Shown here piece by piece: positions 44,989 to 51,177 of a stretch of 51,177 nucleotides of DNA (its first letter is position 1; the number at the start of each line of letters is the position of its first letter). This DNA comes from Perkinsus marinus ATCC 50983 (lineage: Eukaryota > Perkinsozoa > Perkinsida > Perkinsidae): the NCBI RefSeq assembly GCF_000006405.1, contig NW_003214508.1, positions 168,095 to 219,271 on the forward strand, given 5' to 3'. The notes beneath the pieces were generated by a model, which was not told where the DNA came from, did not search any database, and saw nothing but the letters and a program-made list of their open reading frames with translations. The position numbers were made by a program, and so were the translations under genes.

Positions 44989-46677
44989 TTATTCAGTACG
45001 AAGACACAACCAAGTCATCGAGTTACACTTGAAACCACTTCCGAATGCCACTTGCAGAATTCTATGGCCAGCCTGGAGGTTTCCAGATCTCTCGATAAAG
45101 CCCAGCTCATACCAGATAGAGCTGCTGCTGGTGTTTCCCATGTGATAGAGGTCCAAACGGGAAGGAAGGATATCCCGATCGCTAAGGTTGAGGCTCTTCT
45201 GAATACCATCCAACACACCGCGACCACCAGCGTGGATGCAGAAATGGTTAATACCCTTCTTGAAATCGGGAATATACTTCTTATTGAAAACCACTTTGAT
45301 GAGCTCAGTAATAGGCAATATATGTGGTCCCATCCGTCTGAAGTTGACAGCGATGGTTTTGCTAGCAACATCAACAATGTTCTTGGCAAGGAAGACTCCC
45401 CTATGGCCCTCCTCGTCCTGATCCTCCCACACACACCCGTAGTCCTTCTCAGTTCTGGACTGTTGAGCGCGCACTACGTTAAGTAGCTTATATTTGGCGC
45501 GAGTATCGGGCTTGTTGGTGAGAAGTATGGCAGTGGCACCACAACGGAAGAGTGTGTTTTGGACGAGGAAGCCCCTCTCGTTGCCGTTATACACTTGCTC
45601 AGCTGTGATCTCAGTAGACACAACAACACACTTGAGATTCTTCCTGTTTTGTAGTAGACGTTGGGCCAGGTCGATGGATATGCCATTAGCGCTGCAACCC
45701 ATACCTGAAATGTGCTGATGGAGTGGTAGGAAAACTGGTGGGAATCATACCTGATAGATTATACGTCAGAACGTCACTGCGCATACCAAACTTGTGAACA
45801 AGCATGGCACAGAGAGAAGGCGTTGGGGAAACCATAGAGCAATTTACGATTAGAATCTGAGAATAAATATCTTCTCGTTGTCATGCAATGAGTATTGTCT
45901 GTATAGCTCACGTCAATGTCCTTAGCTGTAATGCCTGTTTTGTTCATGAGGCCTTGAAGGGCACCACTCATAGTGGTTTCCCCCTCGAAACGAGAGTCGG
46001 CTAAGGTAGAACTCCACCTCTGGCCATCCTCGAGTGATTTGATCTAAAGCAGATGACGCCATTAAGAAGTTGAAAAGGCGTGGTATGGCCTTGCCATGTT
46101 GGGAGGGAAAGCGGTATGGTCGCTGGTGCCAGAATTGACCAGAAGTTTGCGCATGAAGTTGAGACTGTCTGGTGTGAAGTTCTTATCAGTGGAGAAGATT
46201 TTGATGATCTGTTCACGAGAGACCTTCCAGGAGTCGGGCGGCATGAACTCGCAGTGGTCCATGCAGTAGACGTCACGTTGGGAAAAGAGGTTGCGTTGGA
46301 CAAGGAACACAAAACTGGCGAATACCAGAGCAACAACACCTGAAGACATTTCATACCGTAAAAGCTTCAACACTCAGTTGAGTTCGTACTGTTGTGTTGA
46401 AGCCATCCAAGGGCATCCCCACTGGTGATGTAAGAGAAAGCGATAGCCACCATGGCCATGAGAATCGCCCACAGTATGCGGTATCTGAGTGATAAGGCGT
46501 TATGCTATGTAGAGGAGAAGGAGAACAGCACTTGTAGAAGGCTAGAGTGATATAGTCCACGAAACGGATGGTCCATGAAACTCTGTTATCGAAGGGGACT
46601 GAGGTAGTTGGCTCGTGGACCTCGGCGAACATCGGGGCGGTGGCCGTAGGAGGAGCAGTAGAGACGGTAGCTGACAT
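44989..46677 (-). CDS. FAE1-type 3-ketoacyl-CoA synthase, spliced
   Basis: Condensing enzyme of fatty-acid elongation on the ER membrane: joins malonyl-CoA to a long acyl-CoA. The start at 46677 gives [20 protein letters not shown]; hydrophobic N-terminal segments follow. Family blocks: [51 protein letters not shown], then AKDID spliced to [19 protein letters not shown] and LTYNLSG spliced to [13 protein letters not shown], which carries the catalytic Cys (about 45681-45704). The large last exon has [36 protein letters not shown] with the catalytic His, [17 protein letters not shown] with the catalytic Asn, and [14 protein letters not shown] near the stop at 44989. All three catalytic residues are present. 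This class is plant-like and also known in alveolates; animals and fungi use ELO enzymes instead. Chain-length specificity cannot be read. Confidence 0.95.
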
Positions 46678-47196
46678 GAAACGAGGAACTACTGAGCTTG
46701 GGTATGGAAGGGAAATCAGGCGGAGGAGAAAACAATACAGTGAGTGTATAAAATATAATAAAAAATATCAATTATAGCAAGTATGTATAATTCTGTTATT
46801 CAAAATAATAGTAGTAGAGAAACGTATTTTCTGAGAGCTGCTCGAAATTCGGCAAGTCATTTGCTGAGGACTGCAGAAATACAACTTCATTCGGAACTGA
46901 GTAGTCGACTATCAATGGACCAAAGCTCGCGGCTGACCTCTGTCTGAGCCGTGCCATTTCAAGGTCCCACGTCTAGCGTTAGGTCCGAGCCCTAAAGTTG
47001 GGGTTCTTGAACTATTAAGGTTCTAAGGTTAGAGGCCAGTGGTCGCCACAGAATTACGGACAGCCCACGCTGAGCGAGATTTTCGGCTAAAAACCCGCGC
47101 AGGTTCGAATCATCCCAGAGGTGATTTTCTCTTCATTTTTCAAGTCGTGACACCTTGCGTTGTCCTCCCTGAACTGAACCCTCCTCTATCTCTATC
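46678..47196. promoter_or_regulatory. Divergent promoter region
   Basis: 519 bp between the start of the synthase (-) and the ANP32-like gene (+). A T-arm-like piece (gcgcaggttcgaatcat) lies at about 47098-47114, without the rest of a tRNA. Confidence 0.4.
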
Positions 47197-48171
47197 ATGG
47201 TAGCCCAAATACCGTCACTGTTAGAGGCCTTTGAACGTTATGCTAAGGAACAGGATGTTGAACACTTTGAAAAACTCGAGGAAGTACTAATACGGTGACA
47301 CGTTGTGAGCTCCCACATGCTCAGCGGCGGCTCAGGTTATGCTAGATGGCCTGTCAATTCCAGTGTTAGGGGATCTGTCATTTCTAAAGGACTGCAACGT
47401 GGGGCTTCTGTCTCTCAACAACTGTCAGGTTGGGGTCATAGACCATCCCTTCCCAGAGGGCACCAAAATCGAACGTCTCGAATTAAACTGTAGTTTTCGA
47501 ACTTCTGAAAAAAATATATGAGTTGTTTTTCAGCCAATAACTTGATTGACAGAAAGTCCCTTGAGGCCCTCGGAAATTTAAAAGACACTTTGCAAGAACT
47601 CCACCTCGCGAACAACAAGTAGTAACGTGATGTTAGTACGGGTCTGAAATTCCCATCAGATTTGCCGACTTGGAGGCACTAAGTCCCATACATAAACTTG
47701 TCAACATTCGCATATTAAATTTGATCGAGTAAGTTGACGTTAGACCCTTTCCTCGTGCATTTTGGCAGACATCAGCAATCCGGTTGGTGGTGTTGTCGAA
47801 GACGACGACGACGAGCAACTGGTGAAAGCCGCGTACCGTGAGGACCTTCTGAAAGCTCTACCCAGTCTCCAGGCACTCGATGGTTATGATAGGAATGTAT
47901 TGTGGCTGAGTTGTGGATAGGGGAGTTTTATAATCGGTTCCTATTCGGTCAGGGGAAAAAGGTAGTTTTCGAGGACTCCGAGCCGGAGGACGACGACGAG
48001 GATGCATATACGAGCGAATCTGATGAAGAGGAAGAGGAGGAGGAAGGGGTCGATGATGATGATGAGGGGGTGAGCCTATTGGAGGTGAACGTCGCGTTAC
48101 TTCTATTATAGGAGGATGATGAGGAGTCGCCGCATGCTGCTAAGAAGAGGCGAACTGATGCTGTAGAGTAG
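47197..48171 (+). CDS. ANP32-like acidic leucine-rich nuclear protein, spliced
   Basis: ANP32 proteins are histone- and phosphatase-binding nuclear factors. The start at 47197 gives MVAQIPSLLEAFERYAKEQD. After an intron come leucine-rich repeats: LSIPVLGDLSFLKDCNVGLL, SLNNCQVGVIDHPF, LEALGNLKDTLQELHLANNK, and an LRR cap KAAYREDLLKALPSLQALDG that matches the family (YRExxFxLLPxLxxLDGYD). An acidic run follows (EPEDDDEDAYTSESDEEEEE) and an intron joins it to DDEESPHAAKKRRTDAVE with a basic nuclear-import-like KKRR before TAG 48169-48171. Exon borders near 47510, 47630 and 47740 are approximate. U2A'-like protein is an alternative for the LRR part, but the acidic tail favours ANP32. Confidence 0.82.
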
Positions 48172-49792
48172 TACAGTATGACCGTGACTCGCGGTTGACT
48201 GACTGCTGGACGTTTTCACTATCATTCTATTGAGGGATGCGTTTTTCAAGTCTACGTGACGACCTTGTAGATGGTCCTCGGACTGTATATTCTAGACAAC
48301 TACCTTCAAAACGAATGGCTTTTTACTCTACAACTTGAAGTCTCAGTGAGTGTAAAGTGTGCCGTGTGAGCTCCCACAACTAGTTGTAGTGGACCCGACA
48401 CTCGGGTGGTCGAATGCTCTGTTCATGATGTGGGCCTTATCATACGGTCGTATGAAGGGATCATTTATCCAGAGAGTGATTGGAGTTGCTCTCAAGAGAT
48501 GATCATAAACCACTCCTATTTCGGCGATACCACGATGAAGTGTGACAGTCTGAGTCGTGTGTCGTATGATATCGTTACCCTTTTGTGTAATGTGTCTTCT
48601 GCTAGGCTAAGGTACTTCATTCTTCTAATTGCTCATTCGAACGACTGTTATGAAACGTAACAGTATTAGTAGGCGTAACTATGAAATCCCAAAGTCACTT
48701 GGGTTGGGCGAGGAGTTCCAACTCGCGGCCTGCTGCCGAGTGGTGGAATTCGGAGCCTGGCTGCCTGGATGTACTTTACGGTGCTATGGCAAGTAGCCAG
48801 AGACTCCTCCAGTAACACGGGTTGAGGTGGGTGGGTTGAGATTAAGCTCACCTGGCCTTAAGAGAAGGCCAGATGTATGTCGGGAGAGGATACTCTCAGT
48901 GCAATCAAACGGCCATGAGAGGGAAGTCGACACGCACCAGTGCATGGGTTACAGCTTAGCTTAGCGTGATTCCACCGTTCCTGTGACGTCCAAGTGACGT
49001 CACGTCACTTGGTGGCGGTCACTGGCGTGGCGATTCCACAACAGATTACGCCATGGCATTGTCTTACACTTAAATCGGCAACCTATGACAGCAGCCGCTC
49101 TTGAGCTTCAGTCAGAATAGTGTAGTCGATAATGATGCCTGTTCAGGTGTTTTTGGAGTTTCAATTTTGTGGTACTCAGAGACGGCGATGACGTGACACA
49201 TCAGATGTGTAAATAGGGTTGTTTTCATCGTGGTAACAGCTACTCATACTTGTTCATATAGTCAACGAGTTTTGACGGTTACTCTTATGAGCCACAAGTT
49301 GTGGCTAATCTCACTGTTGATGTAGAATTCATTTCTGCGTCTCGAGTTTAGGCGTGCGCAAATTGCTCACGCACACGGGGCATGGGCATGCGTGCACGTC
49401 ATTCCATTAAATCAGCTGTTCGTCGACACCGCCATTGCTCGAAGTTTACGACAGAGTAGCACCAGACGAATGATCGCATCCTGAGAAACAACGGGCTCTC
49501 CTTTTACCTAGAGAGGGGACAGTGGATCACACAATGAGAGGTTTACGCTATAAATCGCGTGTAGCGAATTTCTTGCGGAGTTTTTTAGTCGGCCTCGGGT
49601 GGAATTCAGTCGTGTTAGTAGGGATTCGACGAGGCCTAGCTGATAGTTGAGACTAAGGGCTATGGAACTGAGTTGTGAAGCTCCAAGGGGAGTCTCGGGA
49701 GGGTCTATGTGATATTGAGAGTTGAAATCGGTGTGGTACCTGTGGTTGGTTTTAGTTCCTCTTAAGTCATCCCCTCTCCCGTCACTCCACCC
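48172..49792. other. Intergenic, 1.6 kb
   Basis: Between the ANP32-like and ENT genes, both on the plus strand. It contains a perfect palindrome at 48990-49012 and short GC-rich inverted pieces near 49351-49400. No coding segment is recognised; the ENT promoter and 5' untranslated region should be near its end. Confidence 0.5.
48990..49012. promoter_or_regulatory. 23-bp perfect palindrome with CRE-like TGACGTCA
   Basis: ccaagtgacgt, then c, then acgtcacttgg: two perfectly complementary 11-base arms about a single base. It includes tgacgtca and two further tgacgt or acgtca half-sites, with another tgacgt just upstream (48984-48989). It looks like a bZIP-type binding site cluster, but position, about 780 bp before the ENT start, does not prove a role. 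Confidence 0.6.
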
Positions 49793-51079
49793 ATGCCTTT
49801 ACTTCCTTGCTTTGGTGCTGGGAAGTCTACCACTGAAGCGGCCACGGTTGAGTCCATGGAGGAAACTGTTCCTGCTGATGCTTCTAAGGTCGAGAAAAGC
49901 CAGGTTGTCGACTGGAAGTTGAAGGCCATGTTCTGTGTTATTGGTTGTGTTGCCCTCCTTGGTTGGAACTTCATCCTGGGCGAGCTCGGTACCCTTATTG
50001 ATGCCTTTGGGGATGCTTATGGAACTTGGTGCTCTCTGTGCTACTCCCTCTGCATTAACGCTGGTCAGTTGATGCTTGTTTGGATCGGCAATCGATTCAG
50101 GTTTGGTCCCCGCTTCTACACTGGTTGTGTCACGATGGGTATTAGTATGATGCTCATCGCTGTGTGTGCCATCACCTTCGCCAGGGACAACCAAGCTGCG
50201 GGCTTTGGTGCTGGTTGTGTTCTCATCGGAATCTTTGGCTTTGCCAACTCCCTTATGGAGTCCTCGATGTTCGGCCTGGCCGCTCTCGTTGATCCGGTCT
50301 GTACTGAGTTTATCCTCATCGGTGAAGGTCTTTCTGGTCTCATCGCCTGGCCATTGGATATGCTCTGTCAGGCAATCCTGCAGGGATTTGGTGTCACCAA
50401 CTACACTTATCCACGAATGGTGTTGTTCTATGGTATTGGTATGCTAGCCAACTTCGCCACTATCCCTATGTACAAGTATGCTATGCAAAAGCATCCTCTC
50501 ATGCGTGTTGTCCTCGAACTTGAAGAAGGTCGTCAAAAGTTCGTACTCAAAAGAGAGATGAAGCGCCCTCTTGGTCAAGTCGTTTGGGATACGGTCCCTC
50601 AAGCCTTCAATGTTTGGCTCAGCTTCACCATTACATTCACTGTTTTCCCCTGGCTCGTATTCGAGATGAAGCCCTCCAATTTATCTGTCGGTTTGTTCGG
50701 TCAGCTCATGACGTATTGTTACCAGGTCTTCGACACTATCGGTCGTTCCTCGCCTAGTTATCATCTCCGTTTGAGCAAGAGAGGCACACGTTTTGCTTCC
50801 TTCGGGCGTTTGATTTTCATCGCCTTGTTTTTCCTATGTGCTGAGGTTAACACTAACCCATTGAATCAAGACTGGTTCCGCTTTGTTGTTATGGCGTTCT
50901 TTGCTGGTTCCAATGGTGTTGTTGCTTCTTGGTGTATGATACATGGACCGACTCAAGTAGATCAAGATGAGCAAGAGGAGTTGGAGATTGCTGGTTATGT
51001 GATGGCCTTTGGGCTTATCTGTGGTATCCTCAGCGGTTCAGTGATCGCTACCATTATCCAACAAACTGCCTTTATGTAA
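49793..51079 (+). CDS. Equilibrative nucleoside transporter (ENT/SLC29 family)
   Basis: Moves nucleosides or nucleobases across membranes; purine-auxotrophic protists depend on such proteins. Single exon, 428 residues, near the usual family length. A soluble N-terminus of about 40 residues precedes about eleven hydrophobic segments. Family-like features are VALLGWNFILGELGTLIDAF in TM1 (compare the common LLPWNxFI), the GEGLSGLIAWPLDMLCQAIL segment near residue 180, FDTIGRSSPSYH after the long central loop (the D-x-x-G-R motif of ENT helix 8), and an end with GSNGVVASWCMIHGPTQV and GYVMAFGLICGILSGSVIAT. Complete start to stop (TAA 51077-51079). Intronless, unlike most neighbours. The substrate is not readable, and the branch is divergent from human ENTs. 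Confidence 0.87.
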   Translation: MPLLPCFGAGKSTTEAATVESMEETVPADASKVEKSQVVDWKLKAMFCVIGCVALLGWNFILGELGTLIDAFGDAYGTWCSLCYSLCINAGQLMLVWIGNRFRFGPRFYTGCVTMGISMMLIAVCAITFARDNQAAGFGAGCVLIGIFGFANSLMESSMFGLAALVDPVCTEFILIGEGLSGLIAWPLDMLCQAILQGFGVTNYTYPRMVLFYGIGMLANFATIPMYKYAMQKHPLMRVVLELEEGRQKFVLKREMKRPLGQVVWDTVPQAFNVWLSFTITFTVFPWLVFEMKPSNLSVGLFGQLMTYCYQVFDTIGRSSPSYHLRLSKRGTRFASFGRLIFIALFFLCAEVNTNPLNQDWFRFVVMAFFAGSNGVVASWCMIHGPTQVDQDEQEELEIAGYVMAFGLICGILSGSVIATIIQQTAFM

Positions 51080-51177
51080 GGCTCGGAAGGTTGAACCTTC
51101 TTAACCCTTCATAATCGTTGTATGTTATGTTCTCCATCCATCGTCTCCTGATCCAGTCTTTCAATCCGATGGTTTTC

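Noticed and set aside
47040-47130. Piece gcgcaggttcgaatcat resembling the 3' part of a tRNA-Ser
   Set aside because: The T-stem does not pair well and no acceptor partner exists upstream. At most a tRNA-derived scrap.
1-51177. Transposon, retroelement or virus-derived genes
   Set aside because: No reverse transcriptase, integrase, transposase or capsid-like segment was recognised in any frame. The only repeats are short non-coding ones.

Overview
The window is nuclear DNA from a protist, most likely a perkinsozoan alveolate (Perkinsus or a close relative). Most conserved genes are cut by many short GT-AG introns; several that I could place exactly are only about 39-50 bases long. The gene set includes a plant/alveolate FAE1-type 3-ketoacyl-CoA synthase and a kinesin-9 motor expected of a flagellated cell. 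The genus is an inference. I saw no ribosomal or tRNA gene, and no transposon or virus-derived gene.

Layout. 1-1930: no recognised gene. 1931-6811 (-): secreted or lysosomal beta-mannosidase with a 25-bp minisatellite in one intron. 7280-9462 (-): CCR4/Angel/PDE12-like exonuclease-phosphatase-family enzyme. 9526-9807: tandem array of about 52 bp. 10435-11593 (-): Trp/Tyr/Gly-rich low-complexity protein. 12046-13993 (+): AGXT2-type mitochondrial aminotransferase. 14640-18926 (-): multi-RRM ribosome-biogenesis protein MRD1/RBM19. 19465-20454 (-): secreted protein with four Cys-rich repeats. 21046-22488 (+): amino-acid transporter. 24500-26736 (+): EF-hand and helical protein. 26755-26854: 100-N assembly gap. 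26857-27525 (+): 5'-truncated paralogue of the Cys-rich protein. 29769-30859 (+): TSR2. 30965-39875 (+): SPT6 with a WG/GW tail. 40168-40773: twelve 53-bp tandem repeats. 41310-44473 (+): kinesin-9 (KIF6-like). 44989-46677 (-): FAE1-type synthase. 47197-48171 (+): ANP32-like LRR/acidic protein. 49793-51079 (+): ENT nucleoside transporter.

The genes do not form one pathway. MRD1 and TSR2 both serve 40S ribosome assembly; SPT6, ANP32 and possibly the Trp-rich protein act in chromatin or RNA work. The transporters and Cys-rich proteins are single-exon, unlike their intron-rich neighbours.

The most interesting signal is a dispersed element of about 150-170 bp. It lies inside one intron each of beta-mannosidase, MRD1 and SPT6, always in the same orientation relative to the host gene. 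This is the behaviour expected of introner-like elements. Next come two tandem arrays 30 kb apart that share a core and nearly the same period, the inverted pair of Cys-rich genes around a transporter, and the WG/GW tail of SPT6.
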